A stretch of 59,242 nt of DNA from a virus. The stretch covers positions 1 through 59,242 of the IMG/VR virus record IMGVR_UViG_3300046170_000277; one strand, 5' to 3'. Made by a program: the position numbers and the translations under genes. The notes beneath the pieces were generated by a model. It was not told where the DNA came from. It worked only from the letters and a program-made list of their open reading frames with translations, and made no database searches. Shown piece after piece: positions 1-7,425 of this stretch; position 1 is the stretch's first letter; each line of letters opens with the position of its first letter.

Positions 1-1
1 C

Positions 2-322
2 CCTTGGAGGTCTAAAACTGAGTTTTGTGATGCTGTAGGAATTACTCCACAGATTCTGTCAAATTTGTTCAATTCTGACATGAATCGAGAAATCCCTAAG
101 TCCATCGTTTATGGGCTGGCAAGGCTCAATTACAATATCACATGGTTTCTCTATGGCTATGGCCCTATGAGGAACCAAACTGTGGATACTGAAGTGCTGA
201 CCATGCGCCACAAGTTGGATACGTTACAGAAGATGAAATACCTCATTCAAGAAGAGGAACAAGCAATTGAAAAAAGATCAGTTCTCAGAGAAAGGGAGGC
301 AGGATCTGGAACAGTTGTGTGA
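2..322 (+). CDS. CI-like phage repressor HTH protein, 5'-truncated
   Basis: The frame is open from the first complete codon, so the N-terminus lies outside the window. The visible part reads KTEFCDAVGITPQILSNLF followed by REIPKSIVYGLARLNYNITWFLYGYG, the layout of the phage CI repressor HTH family (helix-turn-helix, then the xxWLLYGxG end of the domain). A C-terminal helix rich in Q, E and K follows and may be a dimerisation coiled coil. It is a clear paralogue of the protein at 57576..57947, which shares KTxxCxAxGIxPQ and IPKSxxxGLARLxYNxxWxLYG. There is no S24 autoprotease domain, so RecA-type self-cleavage is not expected. It probably binds operators of this phage; which ones cannot be told. 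About 25 residues are missing compared with the paralogue. Confidence 0.8.
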   Translation, partial: PWRSKTEFCDAVGITPQILSNLFNSDMNREIPKSIVYGLARLNYNITWFLYGYGPMRNQTVDTEVLTMRHKLDTLQKMKYLIQEEEQAIEKRSVLREREAGSGTVV

Positions 323-575
323 AGATATAGGAACTTCGTTTGACTGCATTGGAGCAGCACAAGTTTGTGATCAAAATGCCACAACCCTTAGAAAGCTGTG
401 GCAAGCTATGAGTAATTATTCTGATCTGAAAGAAGCAAATCAGAATCTATTTTACAGACAGGTCTATAATCTTATGACCGAATGGGCAGAGACAAAAAGT
501 GGTTTGGCATCGACACCAGACGTGGGTACTTTTATGGGCGTTTCTACGGGGACAAACGGAAAACCCTTAAAATAA
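267..575 (+). CDS. Hypothetical small protein between HTH gene and integrase
   Basis: A 102-residue frame starting at TTG 267 behind AGAGGA, overlapping the end of the HTH gene by 56 nt and the integrase start by 94 nt. The first 75 residues are charged and helical (EQLCEDIGTSFDCIG, KLWQAMSNYSDLKEANQN) and may be a small regulator. The tail after residue 75 overlaps the integrase N-terminus and looks less protein-like. No family recognised. The non-ATG start and double overlap make it uncertain, although it fills what would otherwise be a 160-nt gap in a tight rightward operon. Confidence 0.4.
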   Translation: MKKDQFSEKGRQDLEQLCEDIGTSFDCIGAAQVCDQNATTLRKLWQAMSNYSDLKEANQNLFYRQVYNLMTEWAETKSGLASTPDVGTFMGVSTGTNGKPLK

Positions 576-1669
576 AGCTGATTGATCAGCAAGCCCTGGA
601 GTTCAAAGAAACCAAACGTGGACTGGTCAGAAGATCAGATCGTGAACAGTTGGCCCTGCTGCAAGTTCTTCATGCTGAAAAGCAAAAGGAACTGGATAAC
701 AAAAAGCAGGCTGAACTGGATCAAGGTGATGTACTGGCCAATCTGTTTGAACAGTGGCTGCAATCTGTGGCAGATCTGCGTGAAGTCAAAACGCTGAACC
801 ACTACCAGGATGCAGTCAGGCATTTCTTCACAGTCAATCCACCCAAGCTGAGAACTTCCGAACTAGGATCTGAACACTTCTTGAAGTTGGCCAGATACCT
901 GGGGAAGAAGTTTTCTGAAACCACAGCCAATTCCTACCTTCGTGATCTGCGTGCAGGCATCACGTGGCTGCATGATCAGAAGTTCATCAGTGATCAGCCA
1001 AAAATAACATTCTTCAGAATCACAAAAAAGGATCCTGGCGTTTTCACTTCAGAAGAATTGGAAACCATGCACGATCATCTGAAAGTCAAACTGGAAGAAC
1101 CAGGAAGATTCAGAAGAAAGTGGATCCTCATGATGAGAACCTACATGGTACTCAGATGGACTGGTATGCGTGGTTCAGAATTGCTGTGGCTCCAGTGGAA
1201 GAATGTGGATCTGGAAGCCAGGAAAATCAGCTTGAAGGATCATGATGAAGATGGGTTCAGAATCAAGAACAGAAAAGAAGAATCCATTCCAATAGCAGAT
1301 CCATTGCACGTGTTTCTGTGGAATCAGCAGTTCAGTGGGGAAACCTGGGTGCTGGATGATGGCAAGGGCAACCGATACTGGAAGCACTTGAATGAACTGA
1401 CTTCTGCCATGCGAAAGTTTCAGCGTTCCCTGGGAATCAAGGATGTGAAACCACTGCATGGATTCAGAGCCACACTAGCCACCCAATTGACAGACATGGA
1501 CAACGCAAACATCTACCACGTGCAGCAGTTGTTGCGTCATGCTAGTATCACCACAACAATGGGATATGTAAACAAACAGCACCAGGAAATTTCAAATCTG
1601 GTGAACCAGTTAAATGAGCAGCCAACCAGGGCAACTTTGAAGCTGGTGAATGGTTCCAAAAATGACTGA
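482..1669 (+). CDS. int: Tyrosine-family phage integrase
   Basis: A 395-residue site-specific recombinase that would integrate and, with a directionality factor, excise the phage at a host tRNA-Arg gene. The N-terminal part (to about residue 65) is an arm-binding-like basic region, residues 80-165 look like the SAM-like core-binding domain (LANLFEQWLQSVADLREVKTL), and the catalytic domain follows. Catalytic residues are visible: Arg in WTGMRGSELLWLQW, a Lys candidate in RIKNRKEES, HGFR (His-x-x-Arg), the His in LLRHASITTTMGY, and the nucleophile Tyr in that last motif. Length is normal for the lambda/P4-type family. The gene is directly followed by the attP region. No excisionase is recognised in the window; it may be one of the small adjacent proteins. 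Confidence 0.95.
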   Translation: MGRDKKWFGIDTRRGYFYGRFYGDKRKTLKIKLIDQQALEFKETKRGLVRRSDREQLALLQVLHAEKQKELDNKKQAELDQGDVLANLFEQWLQSVADLREVKTLNHYQDAVRHFFTVNPPKLRTSELGSEHFLKLARYLGKKFSETTANSYLRDLRAGITWLHDQKFISDQPKITFFRITKKDPGVFTSEELETMHDHLKVKLEEPGRFRRKWILMMRTYMVLRWTGMRGSELLWLQWKNVDLEARKISLKDHDEDGFRIKNRKEESIPIADPLHVFLWNQQFSGETWVLDDGKGNRYWKHLNELTSAMRKFQRSLGIKDVKPLHGFRATLATQLTDMDNANIYHVQQLLRHASITTTMGYVNKQHQEISNLVNQLNEQPTRATLKLVNGSKND

Positions 1670-1683
1670 ACATCCTGCCCAAA

Positions 1684-1907
1684 TTGGCGCATTTTAGGCG
1701 CATCAATTTTCCATTTCCTACCTAGCCCACACCACCACTGGTGTGTGGCCCTTTGACCATACTGGCTTCTAATCAGTAGGTTCCAGGTTCAAGTCCTGGT
1801 GGGCGCACACCAAAACCACCTTTTTTAAATTGGCGCATATTGGCGCAACCACTTTAGTTGTAATTCTGATTTCATTCTCATGATGATTCTGGCGCAATAT
1901 TGGCGCA
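1684..1907. other. attP: attP: tRNA core flanked by integrase arm-type repeats
   Basis: Six copies of an octamer TTGGCGCA (or TAGGCGCA, CTGGCGCA) lie in direct orientation at 1684, 1695, 1830, 1840, 1889 and 1900, in three pairs spaced 10-11 bp, one helical turn. Two copies lie left and four right of a tRNA-Arg 3' fragment at 1761..1812. This is the layout expected of P and P' arm-binding sites around a tRNA-derived core, just after the integrase stop codon. The octamer was seen directly; its role as arm site is inferred from position and periodicity. Confidence 0.85.
1761..1812 (+). other. 3' part of tRNA-Arg(UCU), putative att core
   Basis: The stretch carries a 5-bp anticodon stem (ACTGG/TCAGT) around loop CTTCTAA (anticodon TCT), a short variable region, a T-arm CCAGG-TTCAAGT-CCTGG, and the 3' acceptor strand TGGGCGC. 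No D-arm or 5' acceptor strand GCGCCCA precedes it, so it is not a functional tRNA gene. It is what phages carry to rebuild a host tRNA-Arg after integration. An inverted repeat (CACACCA/TGGTGTG) lies just upstream near 1728..1747. Confidence 0.85.
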
Positions 1908-1926
1908 TCAGTTTAGTGGAACGTTT

Positions 1927-1984
1927 CGGAACGTTCCGGCACCTAAGTGAAGTAATTTATTCCAACCAGGAAGTAATTTACTCC
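1927..1984. repeat. Palindrome and 21-bp-spaced direct repeat beside attP
   Basis: CGGAACGTTCCG at 1927..1938 is a perfect 12-bp palindrome, with a second GGAACGTT half nine bases earlier. Immediately after it, GAAGTAATTTA(T/C)TCC occurs twice, at 1949..1963 and 1970..1984, exactly two helical turns apart. The spacing suggests protein binding, for instance an excisionase/accessory factor site or an operator. Confidence 0.5.
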
Positions 1985-1987
1985 CCC

Positions 1988-2128
1988 CTACATTGGCACT
2001 TCCACATGTAGGATTGTTTCCAGAAGAAACAGTGCACCCAGGATGGCAATCATGGCCAACAGCCAGAACCAAAGATTAGATGGATTGTCTCGCATGACTT
2101 TCAGATTGTCTATGGTTGGTCTTTCCAC
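1988..2128 (-). CDS. Small single-span membrane protein
   Basis: A 46-residue frame from GTG 2128, or 35 residues from the internal ATG at 2095; neither start has a strong Shine-Dalgarno. The core WFWLLAMIAILGALFLLETI is a convincing transmembrane helix with a short polar N-terminus. No family recognised. It is the last gene of the leftward left-arm cluster, ending next to the repeats by attP. Confidence 0.5.
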   Translation of the reverse strand: MERPTIDNLKVMRDNPSNLWFWLLAMIAILGALFLLETILHVEVPM

Positions 2129-2187
2129 TTGATGTGAATACTGGCACGCAACATATCAGAAAATGATTGTGGTGCCAGATTTAAGAA

Positions 2188-2322
2188 CTATTTGGTGGGC
2201 TTCTTCTTCGGTTTGGGAGGTGGCCAGCATTTGGCGCAGACGTTTTGATGGTTGAACTGGATTCCCATGTAGCAATTGGAACCAATCCATCCACACTTCA
2301 CGCATGTGATTAGAACTGTCAT
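2188..2322 (-). CDS. Tiny zinc-ribbon-like protein
   Basis: A 44-residue protein with two CxxC knuckles (CVKCGW near residue 7 and CAKCWP near residue 32) separated by about 20 residues, then a Pro/Lys-rich tail. This is the minimal pattern of a zinc ribbon. AGGAG lies upstream, with a competing short ATG five bases earlier. It follows the gene at 2338 by 15 nt. Function unknown; several other genes here carry similar CxxC pairs. Confidence 0.65.
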   Translation of the reverse strand: MTVLITCVKCGWIGSNCYMGIQFNHQNVCAKCWPPPKPKKKPTK

Positions 2323-2337
2323 GTCATGGCTGTGCTC

Positions 2338-2562
2338 CTATGAAATACAAATTTTCAGAACTTCCTGGGAACCATTAGGATCCTCAACATAAACCCCATA
2401 GCCAACATTTCCTGCCATTTCTTCCAGGCTCCATCCCAGAAATTGTTTAAATTGTTCTAGTGCTTCCACTTTCGTGATCTGAAAGTAGTAAATTTCACCA
2501 GAACAGGCTGGTGTACTCATCACCACTTTCCTGGTTTTTCTGATAGCAGTTTTCAGATTCAT
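2338..2562 (-). CDS. Hypothetical protein, paralogue of 22940..23194
   Basis: A 74-residue protein starting at ATG with AAGGAGCACAACC upstream and overlapping the previous gene by 4 nt (ATGA). It shares an N-terminal pattern with the protein at 22940..23194: M-x-LK-x-AI, then K-x-x-x-STP, then GEI, then F-x-x-TK-x-E. The two lie 20 kb apart in separate leftward clusters, so this is a duplicated small family. No known domain recognised; no membrane segment or signal peptide. Confidence 0.75.
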   Translation of the reverse strand: MNLKTAIRKTRKVVMSTPACSGEIYYFQITKVEALEQFKQFLGWSLEEMAGNVGYGVYVEDPNGSQEVLKICIS

Positions 2563-3050
2563 GGTTGTGCTCCTTCGGTTTGGGTGTCAACTGTGGCCAT
2601 TCGGCCAAGCCAGCCAAAAGGCATCACACAGCCTTCTGGCAAAACAAATACATGGTACTGGTCAGCCATGTCCACCAGCCTACTTTCACCAGGGTACAAC
2701 ATCACAGCTTCACGCTCTGGCCCACAGAAGTGATTCTTCATGGCCTGGAATGTGGCCCAATCAGAATGTGGTTTGTTTTCCTTGTGCTTGATGGACAACC
2801 AGGAGCACTGGCCCATCCAGTCAGGGTTCAGCACAATCTGGTCTGCCTTTTCACCATGTCTGACCTTCACCAGATAATCACCAAACACTTCATAGGGAAC
2901 GTCATCCCTCATTTGCTGCTTGGCAATCTTCCTGGCTTGGTTGTAGGTGACTGGTTTCCCATGCTGCTTCATCAGTCCCATGATCAACTTGGTTCTTCCT
3001 TGAAGATCATTGGATTTTCTATAGCTATTCATTAGCTGAACAATGCTCAT
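2559..3050 (-). CDS. Hypothetical phage protein, DUF7694-like C-terminus
   Basis: A 163-residue protein with a strong AAGGAGAACAGCC leader. The C-terminal half (HSDWATFQAMKNHFCGPEREAV ... HVFVLPEG ... PFGW) resembles short phage proteins grouped as DUF7694, whose hallmark is a W-x-x-x-Q-x-x-KN start and a HxWVLPxG-PFGW end. The N-terminal half (MNSYRKSNDLQGRTKLIMGLMKQHGKPVTYNQARKIAKQQ) is helical and unassigned. Function unknown. It overlaps neighbours on both sides by 4 nt, so translation is probably coupled. Confidence 0.75.
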   Translation of the reverse strand: MSIVQLMNSYRKSNDLQGRTKLIMGLMKQHGKPVTYNQARKIAKQQMRDDVPYEVFGDYLVKVRHGEKADQIVLNPDWMGQCSWLSIKHKENKPHSDWATFQAMKNHFCGPEREAVMLYPGESRLVDMADQYHVFVLPEGCVMPFGWLGRMATVDTQTEGAQP

Positions 3051-3322
3051 GGCTGTTCTCCTTCCTTCTCAACTCTGTTGTAGTATTCCCACTGAATCTT
3101 CAGAATTCGTGGCTTTACAGCAAACACATTTCCACAATCATCATTTGGGCAATACAGCTTTACAAAGTCATCTCTGCAAACCTTCACAGCTTCTTCTTGT
3201 GTGTATTTCCAATTGTCCAAATCCTTAAACCAATGATTGACTTTTGTTTGGCAGTTGGGACAGTGCGCTTCTATTTTGTGAAGTAGCGCACCAACTACCG
3301 AATTTTGATAGTTGGTGCTCAT
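3047..3322 (-). CDS. Zinc-finger-like hypothetical protein
   Basis: A 91-residue protein with CPNC near residue 21 and CPNDDC near residue 58, a spaced Cys pair typical of a zinc ribbon. AAGGAGAATAATC precedes the ATG. It resembles small phage transcription or late-control zinc-ribbon proteins of the Ogr/Delta or phage zinc-finger type in outline only; no specific match is claimed. It belongs to the 2.2-4.7 kb leftward unit with 4-nt overlaps. Confidence 0.7.
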   Translation of the reverse strand: MSTNYQNSVVGALLHKIEAHCPNCQTKVNHWFKDLDNWKYTQEEAVKVCRDDFVKLYCPNDDCGNVFAVKPRILKIQWEYYNRVEKEGEQP

Positions 3323-3324
3323 GA

Positions 3325-4692
3325 TTATTCTCCTTCGTTTCTGACGTTGGTGGTGTGTGATGCCATCAGTCTCCAGCCACTATCAAACTGATTGTTGGCA
3401 ATGGCTACTTCACTGAATTTGTAGACGTGATGGGTGACTTCAACAATTTCACCATAGATGTTTTCATCATCTTCTGAAACAGTGCCCAGGGCACACTCAA
3501 AACGTGTTTGGGTGCCATCATAGTGGTTGATGTGCAGTGGAAAGGCATCAGTGCCCACTTCCTTCAGAATCATGCAGAAGTTTGGAACCAGGGCCAGCAG
3601 ATCATTGGCACATGCAAAGCCTTCAAACTGATGAGTGTGAACAGTTTCATCTTCTGGATCCCTTGTGACGATTTCACGAATCTGCCACTCTTTGGGTTGC
3701 CAGGGCAGAGCGTGCTGGCTGCTGCCTTGATCCCCTACAACGTCCACTCTGATCTTCCTGCCATGCTGGTTGTAGACACGTCTGATGGTTCCATGAACGC
3801 CACGATCCAGATCTTCATGATGCAGAATCTGTTTGGTGAACTGTGTCAATGAACCATCTGCGTGGCAGAAGTTTTCTGGCATATTGAAACCTGTCAAAGT
3901 TGGTTCAAACCAGTCAGGCATGTCTTCCCAAGAACCCAGGTATTTCATGACGTGCCAGACATCTTCTGTGTCACCACGGTCTTCAAATTCTTCGTAAAGT
4001 TCATTGAAGTCCACTTCTGTGTGTCCTTTTCCATAGGTCACAGTCTGAGGTTGGCCAAATGCTTTGTTCCATCCAGATGGCTTGAAAAAGATGTCTGGAA
4101 ACTTCTGCAGATCCTTCTGTTCAATCCCCAGGAATTCAGCCAGCTTTTCCTTCTGTTCTTGAATGCCTGGGTTGTCAGACTTGGTCTTCAGATAGTCTTC
4201 AGCATAGTTGGGGAAGGTGCTGCAGATCGCATTGCGTATGCCCACCAGCCTGCTGATCTGCTTGGCCTGTTCATCATTGATAAGCTGATCTGTGTTGTTC
4301 AAAGCAGCAGTCTCCACTTCACCAATCATCTGCTGAATGTGGATGATGATGGGCCTGCCAAATTCATAGTCTAAGCAGCCAGTGTCAAACTGCTGAACCA
4401 GCTTCAGTGCATGGGCTTCCATTGCCTGCTTGATCACAGTGTGAACATCCATCTGTATCTGCATCTTCTGGCGCATTTCATCAGCCACCAGTTCCTTCAG
4501 TTCTGACTCAGTGCCACTGGATCCTTCCAGTTCCAGGCTGAATCCGTTGACTTCATCATTCTTGGCAAACACCACTTTCAAGTCAGTGTTGCAGCCTGGG
4601 CAGTTGAATGGCACCTTCATTGGCCCTTTCCCTTTCCCTCTGCGTCTCTTTTCAGCCAGTCTTGGATGAACGTAGTCTTTATTTAGTCCCAT
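3325..4692 (-). CDS. Large hypothetical protein with N-terminal CxxC
   Basis: A 455-residue protein with AAGGAACCAA before the ATG. It opens with a basic stretch (RLAEKRRRGKGKG) and one CPGC knuckle, followed by a long helical region (residues 55-190) and a mixed C-terminal part with acidic segments (EELYEEFEDRGDTEDVW). No known family recognised. Neighbours on both sides are small leftward genes and a DUF932 protein, so a role in DNA metabolism is conceivable but not shown. Confidence 0.75.
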   Translation of the reverse strand: MGLNKDYVHPRLAEKRRRGKGKGPMKVPFNCPGCNTDLKVVFAKNDEVNGFSLELEGSSGTESELKELVADEMRQKMQIQMDVHTVIKQAMEAHALKLVQQFDTGCLDYEFGRPIIIHIQQMIGEVETAALNNTDQLINDEQAKQISRLVGIRNAICSTFPNYAEDYLKTKSDNPGIQEQKEKLAEFLGIEQKDLQKFPDIFFKPSGWNKAFGQPQTVTYGKGHTEVDFNELYEEFEDRGDTEDVWHVMKYLGSWEDMPDWFEPTLTGFNMPENFCHADGSLTQFTKQILHHEDLDRGVHGTIRRVYNQHGRKIRVDVVGDQGSSQHALPWQPKEWQIREIVTRDPEDETVHTHQFEGFACANDLLALVPNFCMILKEVGTDAFPLHINHYDGTQTRFECALGTVSEDDENIYGEIVEVTHHVYKFSEVAIANNQFDSGWRLMASHTTNVRNEGE

Positions 4693-4798
4693 TTGGTTCC
4701 TTTGTGGTATGGGTTAGGTAGTGTTGTGAACAGCACCAGAATTGATGATGTTCATCACAGCACCTATGGGCCAGCCTTGCAGCCAGCCCTGGTGAATG
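4693..4798. other. Intergenic leader with inverted repeats
   Basis: On the minus strand this 106-bp gap carries GGGCTGG-N6-GGCTGGCCC, similar to the hairpin of the 54-bp repeats at 7.1 and 7.4 kb, and TGAACA/TGTTCA arms at 4727..4732 and 4749..4754. A similar but longer inverted repeat precedes the gene at 4799. It probably structures the mRNA between the two genes. Confidence 0.5.
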
Positions 4799-5869
4799 TT
4801 AAGCAGCCATTTCTTCAGCCAGCTTCATTGCTCTGGTGGCCAACTGAGCACCTGGGCCAAAGTAGTTGTTTTCAAACCGTGTGGTTGGATCCTTGGCCTT
4901 CTGCTTGTGGGTTGCAAACCGTGTCACTGAATTCAGTGCATGGTTGAAGGTGTCATGGGCTGAACTTGGAAGGGTGTGCCGTTCTTCTTCATGACAGTTG
5001 AACAGGTGGTTCAGATTGTAGCTGACCTTGTCCATCTGCTCTTCAAACTTCATGTTGTCCAAGATCAAGGCTTGTGGATCCCTCCAAGGAAGCTTCAGAC
5101 TTCTTCTGAAGTAGTTTTCCAGGCTTTTCTGATTCACTGGCACCTTGCCCAATCTCTGAAGGGTGGCTTCCATGTCTTTGAATCCAGCATAGGCTTGTTT
5201 GGTGATGTCCTGCACTTCCTTCATGGCTTCATCAATTCCTGGCCTGTGCTTCAACTTCACACCCATTTCATGGCCATGCTTGATCAATCCTGGTAACTGA
5301 TTGGCACAGGCTAGTCTGTAGGCAACTGGCTGAATGATCAGGGCTGTTCTTCCATCATGGCCCCAGGTCATCAGCAGGTATGGCAGGAATGGGTCATCTG
5401 GAAGGGCAAACAAAGGCTTTCCAGCCATGCGTGCCATCATCCAGCAACGCTTCCCATTCTTGAAAGTTCCAGCACTCTCAAACATGGCCAGCCCAGAATC
5501 AAAGAATGGCTTGAACCAGTCAATGGCCTGCTCGTTTTGAACAATCACAAACTTCTTTGTGGTGGTTCCGAATTGATCCATTGGGTTGTCCTTCCTGCGT
5601 AACCCAACAGAATTCATCCATCTTGTGGATCCATCACTTGGTGCTGTGTGCAGTGGCACTGCTTCCACTTCCCAATCAAAGCCTGGGTTGGTCTTCAGCC
5701 CATCAATGCTGGTTCCGATGTCCAGCCCATCAAAGCTCACTCCACCTCTCCAGCTTTTGTCAGGGTGCTTGGTGATTTCATCAAAGTAGTTCACAGCCAT
5801 GTCTGAAGCCTGCAGATCAAAGTCAGACTTGGCTACTACGTCCATTTTGGGTTGGGTCATGGTTGTCAT
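4799..5869 (-). CDS. DUF932 phage/plasmid-like protein
   Basis: A 356-residue protein recognised by its overall pattern (YFDEITKHPDKSW; TTKKFVIVQNEQAIDWFKPFFDSG; CWMMARM; YLLMTWGHDGRTALIIQPVAYRLACANQLPG), which matches the DUF932 family widespread on phages and plasmids. Biochemical function is not established; it is often found near recombination genes. The start at ATG 5869 is chosen because AAGGAACATC precedes it; the frame is open 54 nt further. A 9-bp inverted repeat lies just upstream. No membrane segments. Confidence 0.8.
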   Translation of the reverse strand: MTTMTQPKMDVVAKSDFDLQASDMAVNYFDEITKHPDKSWRGGVSFDGLDIGTSIDGLKTNPGFDWEVEAVPLHTAPSDGSTRWMNSVGLRRKDNPMDQFGTTTKKFVIVQNEQAIDWFKPFFDSGLAMFESAGTFKNGKRCWMMARMAGKPLFALPDDPFLPYLLMTWGHDGRTALIIQPVAYRLACANQLPGLIKHGHEMGVKLKHRPGIDEAMKEVQDITKQAYAGFKDMEATLQRLGKVPVNQKSLENYFRRSLKLPWRDPQALILDNMKFEEQMDKVSYNLNHLFNCHEEERHTLPSSAHDTFNHALNSVTRFATHKQKAKDPTTRFENNYFGPGAQLATRAMKLAEEMAA

Positions 5870-5898
5870 GATGTTCCTTGTGGTTTTGGGTGATTGTG

Positions 5899-5932
5899 TG
5901 AACAGCACTGACTGAATTGCCAATGCTGTTCA
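5899..5932. repeat. Inverted repeat upstream of DUF932 gene
   Basis: TGAACAGCA (5899..5907) and TGCTGTTCA (5924..5932) form a perfect 9-bp inverted repeat with a 16-nt loop, in the leader of the DUF932 gene. The GTGAAC half resembles the operator half-site found in the leftward promoters. Confidence 0.5.
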
Positions 5933-5960
5933 TCCAGCCACCCAGGTGACTGGTTTTGGG

Positions 5961-6335
5961 TTAAAATTTTGTTTGGGTGCCATCGCCACCAATGGCGTAT
6001 GTTCCAAGGCTTCCACTGTAGAGATGAAGCTGATGACCAATCAGCATTTTGATTTCATCATTGTTGAGTGTTGGCCCCAGGTTTGGAGAAATGACTCTGG
6101 GAATCACCCAGATCTGTGGGGTATCTCCAGGCTTGGCAATGTCACCGTTTCGTGTGGCTCCACCGTAGGTGCACACCTTTTTGATCATGGTGGCCTTGAA
6201 CTGGCCTTTGAACTTGCCAGCCTTCAGAACTGGCATCATGTCCAGAGCGTCACCGAATACCTGACGAACTGCATCAGCGTTGATTCGGGCATCAATGATT
6301 TGGTAGGTGAATTTTGCGTAGTGTCCTTTTGCCAT
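5961..6335 (-). CDS. Hypothetical protein, paralogue of 6701..7114
   Basis: A 124-residue protein, first gene after the operator-type promoter at 6389..6417. It shares a core with the protein at 6701..7114: a basic loop (KAGKFKGQFKATMIKKVCTYGGA versus RGKNKGKNKGTLVIKTCTYGGA), then GxIAxPGDxPxIxVV. The paired CTYGGA and PGD motifs suggest a compact beta fold. No known family recognised. The two paralogues are separated by one zinc-binding gene. Confidence 0.75.
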   Translation of the reverse strand: MAKGHYAKFTYQIIDARINADAVRQVFGDALDMMPVLKAGKFKGQFKATMIKKVCTYGGATRNGDIAKPGDTPQIWVIPRVISPNLGPTLNNDEIKMLIGHQLHLYSGSLGTYAIGGDGTQTKF

Positions 6336-6388
6336 GTTGTCTCTCTGTGGTAGTGGTTTGGGTTGCTGCTCAACCTGAGCATGTTTTT

Positions 6389-6417
6389 AATATACACAGC
6401 CTGTGAACAGATTGCAA
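6389..6417 (-). promoter_or_regulatory. Operator-type leftward promoter (for 5961)
   Basis: -35 TTGCAA (6412..6417), 17-bp spacer containing TGTTCACAGGCTGTG, -10 TATATT (6389..6394). The start codon lies 54 nt beyond the -10. Member of a ten-copy set with identical geometry. Confidence 0.8.
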
Positions 6418-6455
6418 GTATTTATTTCTGTCCACAGGTGTTTTTTTTTGGGCTG

Positions 6456-6704
6456 TTACTTAAACCACTTGGGATCTGCTCCAGCCTTGATCAGCCTGCG
6501 TTTGCAGCCTGGGCCTATATGGAAGCCACCTTGGGAATCTGGATTGTTTGGATCATAGTCTGGTGCTGTTGGATCAAGAATTTCTCCATCAGTGTCAACC
6601 TCCACCATTGAACAGGTCATGGTGGCTGTGATGGGTTTCTGGCATAGAATGCAAACGTTTTTGGCATGTTCTGGGTTGTCTCTCACGAAGTCAAAAATGT
6701 TCAT
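6456..6704 (-). CDS. Small Cys-rich putative zinc-binding protein
   Basis: An 82-residue protein with CILC near residue 18, a further Cys near 31, and GFHIGPGCKRRL near the C-terminus, a Cys pattern suggesting a zinc site. Between them is an acidic, proline-rich linker (ILDPTAPDYDPNNPDSQGG). The GPGCxRRL end is reminiscent of small phage zinc proteins that carry CxxC and GxxC. CTGGAGAATCACA precedes the ATG. It overlaps the gene upstream by 4 nt. Confidence 0.7.
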   Translation of the reverse strand: MNIFDFVRDNPEHAKNVCILCQKPITATMTCSMVEVDTDGEILDPTAPDYDPNNPDSQGGFHIGPGCKRRLIKAGADPKWFK

Positions 6705-7114
6705 TGTGATTCTCCAGCTTTTGGGTTTTCAAAAAGACGGATGGCTTCACCATCTTTGGGGTATCCAAAATTCCCCCACGTGTTTGAAACCAGCACAGAT
6801 TCAGTCATCATTTCCTCTTCACCCCACTGCTCTATTTCCCAGGCAGGCTTTGCAACCACCATGATCAGTGGTTCATCCCCTGGTCTGGCAATGCCACCAG
6901 TGAAGCCCATCTGACGTGATGATGTATATGCGCCACCATAGGTGCATGTCTTGATGACCAAGGTGCCTTTGTTCTTGCCCTTGTTCTTTCCTCGCACAAA
7001 CTTGGGAACAAACTGTTCCACAGAACCTGTGCCAAAAATCTGCTCAGTTTTGTCAATTCCAAGGTCAGATTTCAAATCGAATGTTTTAAATTGGAAATGT
7101 GCCCAATGTCCCAT
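6701..7114 (-). CDS. Hypothetical protein, paralogue of 5961..6335
   Basis: A 137-residue protein starting at ATG behind CCAGGAGATAGATC, inside the first copy of a 54-bp repeat. Shares KTCTYGGAY and GGIARPGDEPLIMVV with its neighbour paralogue, with an acidic insertion after it (EIEQWGEEEMMTESV). No known family recognised. The Gly/Lys loop RGKNKGKNKGT may contact nucleic acid. Confidence 0.75.
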   Translation of the reverse strand: MGHWAHFQFKTFDLKSDLGIDKTEQIFGTGSVEQFVPKFVRGKNKGKNKGTLVIKTCTYGGAYTSSRQMGFTGGIARPGDEPLIMVVAKPAWEIEQWGEEEMMTESVLVSNTWGNFGYPKDGEAIRLFENPKAGESQ

Positions 7115-7425
7115 GATCTATCTCCTGGTAGTGGGCCAGCTTTCGCCAGCCCTGGTTTGGGTTTCAACAGAATTCGTTTGTCCACTCTTCAAAGATGTCC
7201 ATAACTTCCAGCTTGGTGGATCTGGCCAGTGCTTGATATGGCAGCACTGATTCTGTTTCTGTGAATTCCACATACTCTGGCAAGTTGTCCATCAGATCTC
7301 TGTAGTAGACTTTGATGGCTATTCCGTTTGCTAGCTTTGCTGGAAAGGTTTTCAGTGGTGTTGTGATATTGCCCATGATCTATCTCCTGGTAGTGGGCCA
7401 GCTTTCGCCAGCCCTGGTTTGGGTT
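7110..7425. repeat. Two identical 54-bp repeats with GAAA-tetraloop hairpin
   Basis: The segments 7110..7163 and 7372..7425 are identical over 54 bp. Read on the minus strand each contains AACCCAAACC, a hairpin (GGGCTGGC-GAAA-GCTGGCCC), AGGAGATAG and the start ATG of the next gene. They are therefore duplicated 5' leaders rather than coding repeats. The GAAA loop is a GNRA tetraloop, so the RNA form is probably the functional one. Confidence 0.85.
7164..7376 (-). CDS. Small hypothetical protein
   Basis: A 70-residue acidic protein (KVYYRDLMDNLPEYVEFTETESVL ... LEVMDIFEEWTNEFC) starting inside the second 54-bp leader repeat. No signal peptide, membrane helix or known motif. It sits second in a four-gene leftward unit (7424, 7164, 6701, 6456) driven from the promoter at 7797..7825. 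Confidence 0.7.
   Translation of the reverse strand: MGNITTPLKTFPAKLANGIAIKVYYRDLMDNLPEYVEFTETESVLPYQALARSTKLEVMDIFEEWTNEFC

Noticed and set aside
1726-1812. Complete tRNA-Arg gene
   Set aside because: Only the anticodon arm, T-arm and 3' acceptor strand are present; no D-arm or pairing 5' acceptor strand precedes them, so it is an attachment-site fragment.
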